Assembly (NCBI RefSeq): GCF_000685235.1
Contig: NZ_ARYH01000001.1
Location: forward strand, 930,001 to 994,000
Direction: 5' to 3'
From: Hyphomonas adhaerens MHS-3
GTDB taxonomy: Bacteria; Pseudomonadota; Alphaproteobacteria; Caulobacterales; Hyphomonadaceae
Length of the DNA: 64,000 nt
The position numbers and the translations under genes are program-made. Shown here piece by piece: positions 39,528 to 48,564 of this stretch. The notes below the pieces were generated by a model, which ran no database searches, was not told the DNA's origin, and worked only from the letters and a program-made list of their open reading frames with translations. Every line of letters begins with the position of its first letter. The stretch's first letter is position 1.

Positions 39528-40448
39528 ATGAGCAATGATGCCTTTGGCCAAAAAAAGGATGCGTTTGCCGTCGTCCAACCCAAGGCCCCGGAATCCCCGC
39601 GCGAATCCCTTCGCGATTCCCAGTCACAATCAGAAGATCCGCCTGCGCTTCAGGCCGAACACCTGCCGGATCAATCCTCACAGGATACGGGCGATCCCCT
39701 GAAAGAGGATCATGACCGCCGGGTCGGCGTCATCCGCACCCGTTTTGCCAGCCGGCTGGAGGCGTCGAATGCCCGGGTCAGCCGGGCGCAGTCGACCTGG
39801 GACGAGATCCATGGCGAGGTGAATCGCCAGCCACGCTATTCGGGCCCCTGGTTCTACATGCCCTTCATGGCCTTGCTGGCGATTGCCGAAGTGCCGATCA
39901 ACCGGCTCAGCTTCGAGCTGTTCTTCCGGGAAAGCCCGGCGATCGCACTGGTCGTCTCCCTTCTGGTCGGCGGCGTGCTGGTTGTGCTGTCGCACCGGCT
40001 CGGCCTCGCTCTCGGACGGTTCGAATATTTCTCGAAACAGCATGGTTGGGTGCGGGAGACCTTGCAGGTCGTGGTCGTCACGGTCCTGATCGGGGCGCTT
40101 TGCTACGGTTTGTCCGTTCTGCGGCAAGGCTTCCTTGCAGCAGCCGTTGCGCCCGAGCTTGGCTTTGCCGACGCGATGAATGGCGGTGGTGCGGGGGCTG
40201 CGCTGATGTCGCTGGAACCGGGATTGACCCTCGAAGGCTGGATCTTCCTGTTCATCAACCTGGCCGTTGTCCTGGTCGGGGTTTCGGCCTCCTATTTCTG
40301 CCATGACGCCCACCCGGACTTCCAGAAAGCGGACGTCGAGCGAAAACAGGCGGAAAAGGATCAGGCAAAATTGAAAGCGCATGTCGCCGACGCCGAGGCG
40401 GCCGAGCAGCGCCGGTATGCCAATCAGCTGCGCCGCCGGGCCAGCTGA
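39528..40448 (+). CDS. unrecognised multi-helix membrane protein with coiled-coil ends
   Basis: 306 residues. A polar, proline/serine/glutamine-rich N-terminus of about 70 residues precedes a charged helix ([21 protein letters not shown]). Four hydrophobic segments follow ([70 protein letters not shown]). The C-terminus is a basic/acidic coiled-coil ([29 protein letters not shown]). ATG 39528 is chosen; GGAG lies 11 bases upstream. I do not recognise the family. It sits 15 bases before the VWA-like lipoprotein gene, and the two probably form one functional unit. Confidence 0.7.
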   Translation: MSNDAFGQKKDAFAVVQPKAPESPRESLRDSQSQSEDPPALQAEHLPDQSSQDTGDPLKEDHDRRVGVIRTRFASRLEASNARVSRAQSTWDEIHGEVNRQPRYSGPWFYMPFMALLAIAEVPINRLSFELFFRESPAIALVVSLLVGGVLVVLSHRLGLALGRFEYFSKQHGWVRETLQVVVVTVLIGALCYGLSVLRQGFLAAAVAPELGFADAMNGGGAGAALMSLEPGLTLEGWIFLFINLAVVLVGVSASYFCHDAHPDFQKADVERKQAEKDQAKLKAHVADAEAAEQRRYANQLRRRAS

Positions 40449-40463
40449 GCGGGAGGGGCTGAC

Positions 40464-41240
40464 ATGACAAAAGGATGGGTGGCGGCAAGCTTCGCCGCGT
40501 CTCTGGTATCGCTGGCGGCCTGTTCCCCGGGAGAGGGCGCCGGAGGCACATTCGATTATTGCGATGTGGGGAAGGCGACGTCCCTGTTCCTGATCGACCG
40601 GACGACGCAGGCCGATGCGACGGACAAGTCGGTGATGATGGAAAGCCTCGCCACCGTGGTCGACGGCCTCGACAGCGGTGACCGGATCGTCGTGGCAACG
40701 ATCGGTCCGCATTATACAAACACCGAGCGGCTGGTGAATGCCTGCAAACCGGGCTGCCCCGAGAACCAGGGCGCGGTCGATTACATGCTCGGCCAGTGCA
40801 GCGCCATGCAGGCGAAGGCCGACGAGCGGGTCTTCATGCAGCAGCTGGTCCGGGCGCTGGAGCCTGTCACCCGGCAGGCGGACGAAGCCCCGACCTCCGA
40901 CATCGTGCGCACCATTGCCCAGTGGACGCATAATCCGCCGGGCGGGCGCAGCTATTCCACGGTCTATATCTTCTCCGACATGCTGGAGAACAGCCAGGTC
41001 CTGCCGTGGCGCGATTTCCGTTCGCAGCCGCCGGAGGACTCCATCGCGGCGGTGGAACAATACCAGCTGGTGCCGGACCTGCCGGGCGCCGAAGTGCGTA
41101 TTGTCGGTTTCGGCCGCTCGCACGATCCCGGCCGCCCGCCGCTGGATCCGGACACAGACCTGCGGGTGCGGACCTTCTGGACCGACTATTTTGCTGAAGG
41201 CGGCGCGACAACCTCGTTCGAGGGCGCGATACGGGATTAG
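40464..41240 (+). CDS. lipoprotein with VWA-like fold pattern, function unknown
   Basis: 258-residue exported lipoprotein (signal ending SLAAC). The mature part starts with a VWA-like strand and metal-site-like turn (SLFLIDRTTQ), then GDRIVVATIG, and later YIFSDMLENSQ and AEVRIVGFGRS, in the order expected of a von Willebrand A domain. The MIDAS is degenerate (D-x-T-x-Q instead of D-x-S-x-S). A small cysteine pair lies in NACKPGCPEN, plus one in GQCSAM. It directly follows the membrane protein gene. Role unknown; a protein-interaction adaptor on the periplasmic face is an inference. Confidence 0.65.
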   Translation: MTKGWVAASFAASLVSLAACSPGEGAGGTFDYCDVGKATSLFLIDRTTQADATDKSVMMESLATVVDGLDSGDRIVVATIGPHYTNTERLVNACKPGCPENQGAVDYMLGQCSAMQAKADERVFMQQLVRALEPVTRQADEAPTSDIVRTIAQWTHNPPGGRSYSTVYIFSDMLENSQVLPWRDFRSQPPEDSIAAVEQYQLVPDLPGAEVRIVGFGRSHDPGRPPLDPDTDLRVRTFWTDYFAEGGATTSFEGAIRD

Positions 41241-41376
41241 GGCGAAAAGCGCGGTCGCTTGACGGCATTTTCAGCCTGCCAATCCCATGATCAGCCCGGA
41301 TCATGCCATGACCATGGCGGACCACCTACGTGCCTCACCGGGTTTCCGCTGAACCTCTGCCGGTGTAAGGGGGATT

Positions 41377-42480
41377 ATGCCTGACACACAGCACCCCGCC
41401 CCGGCGAAGACCGGCATCACCGAAGACGGCTTCCTGACGGATTGCTGGTATCTCGCGGCGCCGTCGGCCGAGCTGAAGGCGGGCAAGCAGCAGCGCATCA
41501 TGGTTTTGGGCGAGCCGGTCGTCGTTGGCCGCACGCCGGCGGGTGAGCCGTTTGCCCTGCGCGACATCTGTCCGCACCGGCTGGTGCCGCTGTCGGCTGG
41601 CCAGCAATTGGAGACCGATGGCGAGTGGGCGCTGCAATGCCCCTATCATGGCTGGCGGTTCGGGGCAGGGGATGGCGTCTGCAAGATGATGCCGAGCCTG
41701 ACCGATGACAGCCCGTACGACCCTTCCAAGGTGAAAGTGCGCCGCTATCCGGTGCATGAGGCGAACGGGGCAGTGTATCTCTACGTGTCCCACAATCCGC
41801 GTTCCGAGGACGCGCTGGCCGTGCCGCCGCCGGATTTCGGGCCGCTGCCGGACAAGCCGAAATTCATCATCCATGACGTGTTCAACGCGCATATGGACGA
41901 TGCCGTCGTCGGCCTGATGGACCCGGCCCATGTGCCCTTCGTACACAATCAATGGTGGTGGCGCCCGCCGTCTGCCGGCCTGAAGCTGAAAGAAAAGCCC
42001 TTCGTGCCGACAGAGCGCGGCTGGGCCATCGACCGGCATGCGCCGTCGTCGAACTCGAAACTCTACCGCTGGATTTTTGGCGGCGATGTGCAGACCGAGA
42101 TCCGCTTCCAGCTGCCGGGCTTCCGGTGGGAGATCGTCTCCAATGACACGGCACGCCTGCTGACGCTGACCTGCCTGACGCCGGAAGCGCCGAAGAAAAC
42201 GCGCATCACCCAGTTCACCTGGTGGACAGGTGCGCCACTCCTGAACCTCGCCATTCCGATTGCAAAACCGGCAGGCAAGAAGTTCCTCGATCAGGACGGC
42301 ACGATGGTGAACCTGCAGAACGAAGGCATGGCGCACCAGAAGGCGATGCTCTGGATCGACGACATCGACGTGCAGGCCAAATGGTATCAGCGCCTGAAAC
42401 GCGAATGGATCGAAGCGCGCACCGAAGAACGTGACTTCAAAAACCCGATCGAACCGCGCACACTCCGCTGGATGAGCTGA
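41377..42480 (+). CDS. Rieske non-heme iron oxygenase, VanA-like
   Basis: 367-residue oxygenase subunit. The Rieske [2Fe-2S] site is C65-x-H67 and C88-x2-H91 (ICPHR; QCPYHGW). The mononuclear iron site is probably D182/H185/H190 (MDPAHVPFVH). The layout resembles vanillate O-demethylase and related monooxygenases. No ferredoxin-reductase partner (VanB-like) is next to it, so electrons must come from elsewhere. It is the first of three same-strand genes with a SDR-DoxX fusion and a DUF2269 protein. The substrate is unknown. Confidence 0.88.
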   Translation: MPDTQHPAPAKTGITEDGFLTDCWYLAAPSAELKAGKQQRIMVLGEPVVVGRTPAGEPFALRDICPHRLVPLSAGQQLETDGEWALQCPYHGWRFGAGDGVCKMMPSLTDDSPYDPSKVKVRRYPVHEANGAVYLYVSHNPRSEDALAVPPPDFGPLPDKPKFIIHDVFNAHMDDAVVGLMDPAHVPFVHNQWWWRPPSAGLKLKEKPFVPTERGWAIDRHAPSSNSKLYRWIFGGDVQTEIRFQLPGFRWEIVSNDTARLLTLTCLTPEAPKKTRITQFTWWTGAPLLNLAIPIAKPAGKKFLDQDGTMVNLQNEGMAHQKAMLWIDDIDVQAKWYQRLKREWIEARTEERDFKNPIEPRTLRWMS

Positions 42481-42505
42481 CGCGCTCGCCGGGGGAGGGG
42501 ACAAA

Positions 42506-43780
42506 TTGAAAATCCTTGTCCTTGGCGGATATGGCCTGATCGGCCTCTCAATCACCAAAGCGCTGCTTGCCGCCGGGCATGATGTGTCCGGGCTTGGCCG
42601 GTCGGTTCGCAAGGGCGAAGCCGCGGTGCCGGATGTGACCTGGATCGGGCGGGACCTGTCCCACATGACAGAGGCAGAAGACTGGACCCATGTCCTGACG
42701 GGCATCGATGTGGTCGTGAATGCGGCGGGCGTGTTGCAGGACGGGATGAACGACCGGGTCATGGCCGTGCAGCGGGACGCGGTGCGAGCCCTGGCCGCCG
42801 CCTGCAAACCGGCCGGTGTCCGCCAGATTGTTCAAATCTCCGCGCCGGGCGTGTCTGAAAGTTCGGACACGGTGTTTTACCGCTCCAAGGCCGAAGGCGA
42901 TGCGGCGGTGAAGGCGAGCGGCGTAAACTGGGTCATCTTCCGCCCCGGCCTCGTCCTGTCGCCTCAGGCCTATGGCGGCACCAGCCTGCTGCGCCAGCTG
43001 GCTGCCGTGCCACTGGTCCAGCCGGTCATGCTGGCGGATGCCGATATCCGCACCGTCTATGTGGAGGATGTTGCCGCCGCGGTCGTCCGCGCGGTCGAGG
43101 AGGGGCTCACCGGAATCGATGCAGACCTCCTGTCATCGGAGCCGACCCGGCTGGAAGACCTGATCCTCGCCATCCGGACCTGGTTCGGCTTCGCGCCGCC
43201 GAAGGCCGTGATCCGCACACCGCTGTTTCTTGGGGCGCTCACGGCGCGGCTGGGGGATCTCGCCGGCTGGCTCGGCTGGCGCCCGGCTTTGCGGACAACC
43301 TCCCTGAAAGTGCTGGGGAAGGGGGTGACCGGACATGCGCAGCAATGGCCGGTGCGAAATCTCCCTGACACGCTGTCGGCCTTGCCCTCCACCGTGCAGG
43401 AAAGGACTTACGCGCGCACGGCGCTGCTCTATCCCTTCCTGCTGTTGATCCTGTCCGCCTTCTGGATCGTGTCGGGTATCGTCGGCTGGGTTCAGCAGAT
43501 ACCAGCCATGGCGGTTTTCGGGCCGGATCTTCCGGCGCCGCTGGCCAAAGGCTTTGTCCTCGGCGGCGCGGCGGCGGACATCGCCATCGGTGTCGCGCTT
43601 CTCATCCGTCCGCTGACCCGCCTCGCGGCACTGGCAGCCGTATTCGTCAGCGTCGCTTATCTGGGGGGCAGCGCCATTCTGGCGCCGCATCTCTGGGCCG
43701 ATCCGCTCGGGCCTATGGTGAAAGTGTTTCCGGCGATTGCTCTGTCGCTGACCATCTGGACCCTGACGGAGGCGCGTTGA
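42506..43780 (+). CDS. SDR-DoxX fusion membrane protein (TTG start)
   Basis: 424 residues in two parts. Residues 1-250 are an atypical short-chain dehydrogenase/NAD(P)-binding domain (KILVLGGYGLIGLSITKAL), similar to NDUFA9/complex I-like reductases, with ISAPG and a YRSKAEGD active-site-like segment. Residues 305-424 have four hydrophobic helices of the DoxX/DoxD-like type (LLYPFLLLILSAFWIVSGIVG). The start is TTG at 42506 with GGGGAGGGG upstream. The gene begins 25 bases after the Rieske oxygenase and its stop overlaps the DUF2269 start, so it is in an operon. It may link NAD(P)H to a membrane quinone. Confidence 0.85.
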   Translation: MKILVLGGYGLIGLSITKALLAAGHDVSGLGRSVRKGEAAVPDVTWIGRDLSHMTEAEDWTHVLTGIDVVVNAAGVLQDGMNDRVMAVQRDAVRALAAACKPAGVRQIVQISAPGVSESSDTVFYRSKAEGDAAVKASGVNWVIFRPGLVLSPQAYGGTSLLRQLAAVPLVQPVMLADADIRTVYVEDVAAAVVRAVEEGLTGIDADLLSSEPTRLEDLILAIRTWFGFAPPKAVIRTPLFLGALTARLGDLAGWLGWRPALRTTSLKVLGKGVTGHAQQWPVRNLPDTLSALPSTVQERTYARTALLYPFLLLILSAFWIVSGIVGWVQQIPAMAVFGPDLPAPLAKGFVLGGAAADIAIGVALLIRPLTRLAALAAVFVSVAYLGGSAILAPHLWADPLGPMVKVFPAIALSLTIWTLTEAR

Positions 43781-44250
43781 TGGAATGGATGCATTTCCTG
43801 CGCTGGGCGCATATTATCGGGGCAACCGTCCTGCTCGGCACCGGGGCGGGTATCGCCTTCTTCATGGTAATGGCACATCGCACACGGGACGCGCGGCTGA
43901 TTGCGCACACGGCGTCCATCGTGGTGATCGCAGACTGGCTGTTCACGGCGACGGCGGTGGTCGCCCAGCCCGTCACCGGCACGCTGCTCGCCCTGGAAAT
44001 GGGCTGGCCGCTCACCCAGGGCTGGATCGTCGCGGCGCTGGCGCTCTACGTCTTCACCGGCCTCTTCTGGCTGCCGGTTGTCTGGATACAGCACAAATTG
44101 CGCGATCTCGCCCGTGAAGCCGCAGAGGCGGATGCGCCCCTGCCGGAGCGCTATTTCCGCCTCTATCGAATCTGGTTCGCTTGCGGGTTCCCGGCCTTCT
44201 TTGCCGTGCTGGCCATTCTCTGGCTGATGGTCGCCCGTCCGGTCTTCTAG
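43780..44250 (+). CDS. DUF2269 membrane protein
   Basis: 156-residue inner-membrane protein with four helices. The pattern HFLRWAHIIGATVLLGTGAGIAF, ADWLFTATAVVAQPVTG and RYFRLYRIWFACGFPAF matches DUF2269. ATG 43780 overlaps the stop of the SDR-DoxX gene (TGATG), with GGAGG 7 bases upstream. DUF2269 genes commonly follow SDR-DoxX-like genes; here a histidine in HIIGA could face a quinone or heme, which is speculative. Confidence 0.88.
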   Translation: MEWMHFLRWAHIIGATVLLGTGAGIAFFMVMAHRTRDARLIAHTASIVVIADWLFTATAVVAQPVTGTLLALEMGWPLTQGWIVAALALYVFTGLFWLPVVWIQHKLRDLAREAAEADAPLPERYFRLYRIWFACGFPAFFAVLAILWLMVARPVF

Positions 44251-44253
44251 GGC

Positions 44254-45111
44254 TTAATCGCCGACAGTCAGGAAGACTTCAGACGCCGCCACGGTGAGCG
44301 CGGAGACATCCGCGTCCAGCATATCGGGGCGTGCGGCGGTCGGGTAAGCTTCTCCCAGCAGGGTAAGGGCCCCGCGAATGGCCTTGGCCGCGTCCGGGTT
44401 CTCAACTTCGATGGCTTCCTGCGACGCTTCAAACTGGTCCTTCGCCGCAGTGTAGAAACCGTAGCCGTCGAGATAGGGTTCGTAGAAGTCCGACTCCCCG
44501 GCGAGGCGGTACATCTTGGTGGACCGGTCGATCATGTCTGCGACAACACCCGTGGTAACGCTGGCCGGGCTGGACCCGTCATCCGGGGCGTGGCCAGCCG
44601 CCGCGCGCAGGGTGGCGATAATGGCGGCGGTGCGTGCGTTGATTTCCTCGACGCTTTCGCCGGCGAACACGGCGGCGGACGCTTCCAGGAACTGGTTGGT
44701 GAAATCGGATACGCCCCGCGCCTCGAAGACAGGTTCCATATCGAACAGGACTTCGGACACCGGATGCGCAAACATTTCACCGGCGGCCTGGGCTTCGCCG
44801 TCACGATAGGCATCCCGGGCAGCCAGGACGTGGGCTTCGGCGACCGTCAGGGCGATATTGTAGACGACCGGATCGGTCAGCGCCGCTTCGATGGCAACCC
44901 CGCCTTCGCCCTCGCCGGAGGAGGCGGCGGCGCCGTTCACTTCTTCCAGCTTCGCTTCGACATCTGCTTCGGTGGGCGCATCGGCGGCCGGCTGCTCGCT
45001 GGCCGTCGGCTGGTCCTTTGCGGCCGGTTCACCACACCCGGCCAGCGCCGTCGTTGTCATGAGGGCGGCGCCAAGGCCGAGATGCGTCCAGCGTTTGATC
45101 TTGATGTCCAT
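44254..45111 (-). CDS. lipoprotein of unknown function
   Basis: 285-residue secreted lipoprotein (signal ending TTALAGC). An acidic low-complexity linker (residues 26-80) is followed by an all-helical domain of about 200 residues, rich in alanine and acidic residues. The start at 45111 has GAAGGA upstream. I do not recognise the family; the helical pattern is loosely like imelysin-type or cytochrome-like periplasmic proteins, but no heme or GxHxxE motif is seen. It is divergent from another exported protein. Confidence 0.7.
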   Translation of the reverse strand: MDIKIKRWTHLGLGAALMTTTALAGCGEPAAKDQPTASEQPAADAPTEADVEAKLEEVNGAAASSGEGEGGVAIEAALTDPVVYNIALTVAEAHVLAARDAYRDGEAQAAGEMFAHPVSEVLFDMEPVFEARGVSDFTNQFLEASAAVFAGESVEEINARTAAIIATLRAAAGHAPDDGSSPASVTTGVVADMIDRSTKMYRLAGESDFYEPYLDGYGFYTAAKDQFEASQEAIEVENPDAAKAIRGALTLLGEAYPTAARPDMLDADVSALTVAASEVFLTVGD

Positions 45112-45282
45112 GGCCGTGCGGGGTCCTTCCGGGTCCGGGAAATAGGTTTGCGTCCCTCCTGCCCGAAATGAGAAGCATTCGCAACAATTAATCCGGTGCA
45201 GCTGCAGTTGCCGTGGTCTCCGGCCCGGTTGACCCTGTTTTGCGAACCCGTTCAGATGCCCCGAAAGCAAAGGAGCCCGCTC

Positions 45283-45774
45283 ATGCGCCATCCCGTCCGA
45301 CTGTCACTCCTCACCGCGGTCCTTTCCGCTTGTGCATTCGGGGCGTCAGCCCAGTCCTGGGGCGCAACCGCCCACCCGGCGACATTCGAAAACGGGACGC
45401 GCTATTGCATGCTGTGGTTTGGTGAGACGGAGCCGCTGATGAACGTCACGGCGACAGGCGATGCCCAGACCTATCTGGTTGTTTCCAGTGTTTTCAACGA
45501 TGTGCCGGCCGGTACGGATGTGACGTTTGGGTTCAAGGGCGGCATACGCATCGCCGTTTCGCCCCTGGATAAGCTCCGGCCGCAGGAATATCCGGGCTTT
45601 ATCTCGGGCGATGTTTCGGAAGAGGCGCTTTCGGCGATCCTCGCCCGCATGGCGCTTGGCAGTTCCGATACTGCGCCGATGACCGTGATCGCGGGCGGGA
45701 AGACGCAGGATTTCCCACTGCTCAGTTCAGCCGGCGATGCCTCCAGCTTCCAGGCCTGCAAGGCAGAACTGTGA
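45283..45774 (+). CDS. secreted protein of unknown function
   Basis: 163 residues with a clear Sec signal peptide (cleavage after FGASA). The mature protein is about 140 residues, predicted beta-rich, with two cysteines (TRYCMLWF and QACKAEL) that probably pair. ATG 45283 has AGGAG 8 bases upstream. Family not recognised. Divergent from the lipoprotein gene and 72 bases before ruvC. Confidence 0.75.
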   Translation: MRHPVRLSLLTAVLSACAFGASAQSWGATAHPATFENGTRYCMLWFGETEPLMNVTATGDAQTYLVVSSVFNDVPAGTDVTFGFKGGIRIAVSPLDKLRPQEYPGFISGDVSEEALSAILARMALGSSDTAPMTVIAGGKTQDFPLLSSAGDASSFQACKAEL

Positions 45775-45789
45775 GCGCCTTGCCGGAGT

Positions 45790-45804
45790 GAACAAATAGG
45801 GAAT
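45790..45804. promoter_or_regulatory. candidate LexA box upstream of ruvCAB
   Basis: GAAC-N7-GAAT matches the alphaproteobacterial LexA box (GAAC-N7-GAAC, the complement of GTTC-N7-GTTC) at 7 of 8 conserved positions. It lies 42 bases before the ruvC start, a sensible place for repression. ruv genes are SOS-controlled in E. coli, by established knowledge. Confidence 0.6.
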
Positions 45805-45846
45805 ACAGTAAATGCCTGTTAAGCAACTCCTCAGATATGTAGCGGG

Positions 45847-46350
45847 ATGACTCATACGATTCGAATACTCGGCATCGACCCGGGCCTGCGTCATACCGGC
45901 TGGGGTGTGATTGAGCTGTCCGGCATGCGCCTGACGCATATTGCGCATGGCGTGATCTCGATCGACCCGAAACTGGAAATGGCCGAACGGCTCGGCGGTA
46001 TCTTCGAAGCCGTGGGCGAGCTTGCCCGCTATCATCAGCCGACCGCTTCGGGGGTAGAGGAGACGCTGGTGAACGCGAACCCGCGCTCGGCCCTGAAGCT
46101 TGGTCAGGCGCGCGGCGCGGCCATGGCAGCGCTGGCCATGGGCGGCGTTCCGGTGGCGGAGTTTGCCCCCCGCAAGATCAAGCTGGCCGTGGTCGGCACC
46201 GGCACGGCGGACAAGGACCAGGTGATGTTCATGGTCAAGCGCCTGCTGCCCAAGGCGGCGGACCTGAAATCGGACTCGGCCGATGCGCTGGCCTGTGCCA
46301 TTTGTGCGGCCCATCATTTGCCCACGGATCTGAAACGGGGCGCAGCATGA
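45847..46350 (+). CDS. ruvC: Holliday junction endonuclease RuvC
   Basis: 167-residue nuclease that cuts Holliday junctions during recombinational repair. The catalytic acidic residues are in LGIDPGLRHTGWG, VEETLVNANP and the C-terminal LKSDSADALACAICAAHH. It heads the ruvC-ruvA-ruvB operon; its stop overlaps the ruvA start by 4 bases. Confidence 0.97.
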   Translation: MTHTIRILGIDPGLRHTGWGVIELSGMRLTHIAHGVISIDPKLEMAERLGGIFEAVGELARYHQPTASGVEETLVNANPRSALKLGQARGAAMAALAMGGVPVAEFAPRKIKLAVVGTGTADKDQVMFMVKRLLPKAADLKSDSADALACAICAAHHLPTDLKRGAA

Positions 46351-46967
46351 TTATCGGCCGTCTGGTTGGCGAGGTCGCGGGCCTCGGTACGGATCATCTG
46401 CTCGTGGACGTGAATGGCGTCGGCTATGTCTGCATGGCGGGCACGCGCCTGCTGTCGCGCACGCATGCGGGCGAGAAGATCACTGTCCATGTCGAAACGC
46501 GGGTGACGGAAAATTCGATCACGCTGTTCGGCTTCGGCACGGACGAAGAGCGCGCCTGGTTTGTCCGCCTGCAGGATGTGCATGGCGTTGCCGGCAAGGC
46601 GGCGATGGCGATCCTCGATGCGATCACGCCGGCGGAGCTGATGGATGCGATTGCGCTCGGCGATGCCAAAGTGCTGGAGCGAGCCAAGGGCGTCGGCAAG
46701 AAACTGGCCGAACGGATCGTGCATGACCTCTCGGGCAAGCCACCGCCACTTGGGCGGTTCGGACAGTTTGAGGCGGCCAGCGCTGCCGGCATGGCGAGCG
46801 CGCCGGTTGCCGCCGCCACGGGCGCGCGGGGCGAGGCGATCTCTGCGCTGGTCAATCTCGGCTATTCCCAGTCCGATGCCGCCCGCGCGGTGGCCGGTGT
46901 TGCGAAAGCAGCCGGTGACGATGTTGGCGGGCTTGTCAAAGCGGCCCTGAAGGAACTCGCACGATGA
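46347..46967 (+). CDS. ruvA: Holliday junction DNA-binding subunit RuvA
   Basis: 206-residue tetrameric subunit that binds the four-way junction and recruits RuvB. It starts [20 protein letters not shown], has the helix-hairpin-helix motifs ([30 protein letters not shown]) and the C-terminal RuvB-binding domain ([20 protein letters not shown]). ATGA overlaps join it to ruvC before and ruvB after. Confidence 0.97.
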   Translation: MIIGRLVGEVAGLGTDHLLVDVNGVGYVCMAGTRLLSRTHAGEKITVHVETRVTENSITLFGFGTDEERAWFVRLQDVHGVAGKAAMAILDAITPAELMDAIALGDAKVLERAKGVGKKLAERIVHDLSGKPPPLGRFGQFEAASAAGMASAPVAAATGARGEAISALVNLGYSQSDAARAVAGVAKAAGDDVGGLVKAALKELAR

Positions 46968-48004
46968 GCCGCGAGGGTGAACTCTCAGACCCCAACGCAC
47001 AGGGCGGCGATGCGCTGGACCGGGCGCTCCGTCCCCAGACGTTCGAGGATTATGTCGGCCAGCGCAAGGCAAAGGCGAACCTCAAAGTCTATGTCGAGGC
47101 GGCGCGCGGCCGGGCCGAGGCGCTGGACCATGTGCTGCTGTTCGGCCCGCCGGGGCTGGGCAAGACGACGCTGGCGCAGATCCTTGCCCGGGAAATGGGG
47201 GTCGGCTTCCGCGCGACATCCGGCCCTGTGATTGCCAAATCGGGCGATCTCGCCGCGATCCTGACCAATCTTGAACCGAACGATGTTCTGTTCATTGACG
47301 AGATCCACCGCCTGCCGCCGGTCGTGGAGGAAATTCTCTATCCTGCGATGGAGGATTATGCCCTCGACATCGTGATCGGCGAGGGGCCGTCGGCCCGCTC
47401 CGTGCGGCTGGATCTGGCACCGTTCACGCTGGTCGGTGCGACGACGCGCGCGGGCCTTCTGGCGACGCCGCTGCGCGACCGGTTCGGCATTCCGGTGCGG
47501 CTGGAATTCTATGAGCCGGAAGAACTTGGCCGCATCGTCATGGCCGCGGCGCGCAAGCTGAATGCGCAGATCACGGAGGAGGGCGCCGTCGAGATTGCCA
47601 GCCGGGCGCGGGGCACGCCGCGGATTGCGCTGCGCCTGCTGCGCCGGGTGCGCGACTTTGCCGAGGCCGAGGGCAATCCGATCAACCGGGACAGCGCGGC
47701 CAGCGCGTTGAAACGGCTGGAGATCGATGCTGACGGCCTTGATGCGCTGGACCGGCGCTATCTGCATGCGCTGGTCAAAACCTATGCGGGCGGGCCGGTG
47801 GGCGTGGAGACGCTGTCGGCGGCCCTGTCGGAGGCGCGCGATGCGGTGGAAGACGTGATCGAGCCCTATCTGATGCAGCGCGGCTATGTTGCCCGCACGC
47901 CGCGCGGGCGCGTTGCAGCGCCGCTGGCCTATGAACGTCTTGGCCTGCCGAACCCCGGCGGCCAGCAATCCGGCCAACAAACAGGATTGTTCGGAGAAAA
48001 ATAA
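46964..48004 (+). CDS. ruvB: Holliday junction branch-migration ATPase RuvB
   Basis: 346-residue AAA+ motor. Walker A is [11 protein letters not shown], Walker [10 protein letters not shown], sensor 1 GATTRAG, the arginine-finger/sensor region [13 protein letters not shown], and the winged-helix end ([19 protein letters not shown]). It starts in a 4-base overlap with ruvA. The deaminase gene follows after 21 bases and may be in the same transcript. Confidence 0.97.
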   Translation: MSREGELSDPNAQGGDALDRALRPQTFEDYVGQRKAKANLKVYVEAARGRAEALDHVLLFGPPGLGKTTLAQILAREMGVGFRATSGPVIAKSGDLAAILTNLEPNDVLFIDEIHRLPPVVEEILYPAMEDYALDIVIGEGPSARSVRLDLAPFTLVGATTRAGLLATPLRDRFGIPVRLEFYEPEELGRIVMAAARKLNAQITEEGAVEIASRARGTPRIALRLLRRVRDFAEAEGNPINRDSAASALKRLEIDADGLDALDRRYLHALVKTYAGGPVGVETLSAALSEARDAVEDVIEPYLMQRGYVARTPRGRVAAPLAYERLGLPNPGGQQSGQQTGLFGEK

Positions 48005-48025
48005 GACGCATAAGGAGAGACCCTG

Positions 48026-48469
48026 ATGATGCGTTCGGATGCCGATTTCATGAGTGAGGCCTATACCGAGGCGCAGAAGGGGCTTGAAGAGGGCGGCCTG
48101 CCCATCGGTGCGATCCTCGTGCGCGACGGCGAGATCATCGGCCGCGGGCACAATCAGCGTGTCCAGAAGGCAGACCCCATCCTGCATGGCGAGATGGCCT
48201 GTATGCAGAATGCCGGGCGGCAGGCGAGCTATAAGGGTACGGTGATGTACACCACCTTGTCGCCCTGCATGATGTGCACCGGTACGATCATTCAGTTCGG
48301 CGTGCCCCGCGTGGTGATCGGGGAAAGCGTCAATTTCAAAGGCTATCAGGACGTGCTGGCGCTGGCAGGGACTGAGGTGAAAGACATGCACGATCCGGCC
48401 TGTATCGACATGATGGCGGACTTCATCCGGCATCATCCAAGCCTGTGGAACGAAGATATCGGCCATTAG
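48026..48469 (+). CDS. fungal-type cytosine deaminase / nucleoside deaminase
   Basis: 147-residue zinc deaminase of the cytidine-deaminase fold. The active site is HGE (ILHGEMAC) and SPCMMC. Beyond the general fold it closely follows yeast cytosine deaminase (Fcy1): GLPIGAILV, GRGHNQRVQKADPILHGE, YTTLSPCMMCTGTII, GVPRVVIGESVNFKGYQ and a C-terminal WNEDIG. It should convert cytosine to uracil (pyrimidine salvage); guanine or tRNA-adenosine deamination is less likely. AAGGAG lies 8 bases before ATG 48026. Encoded just after ruvB, perhaps co-transcribed. Confidence 0.88.
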   Translation: MMRSDADFMSEAYTEAQKGLEEGGLPIGAILVRDGEIIGRGHNQRVQKADPILHGEMACMQNAGRQASYKGTVMYTTLSPCMMCTGTIIQFGVPRVVIGESVNFKGYQDVLALAGTEVKDMHDPACIDMMADFIRHHPSLWNEDIGH

Positions 48470-48564
48470 ACCGCTAGGTCTGCGCGACACAATTTCAACA
48501 CTATTCGGGCGCGATGGTGAGGATTGCGGCATTTTTTGCTGCCTGATCCCGAAAAGGACTCTCC

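Noticed and set aside
45112..45282. Upstream in-frame extensions of the two divergent exported proteins
   Set aside because: They lack ribosome sites and would bury clear signal peptides.
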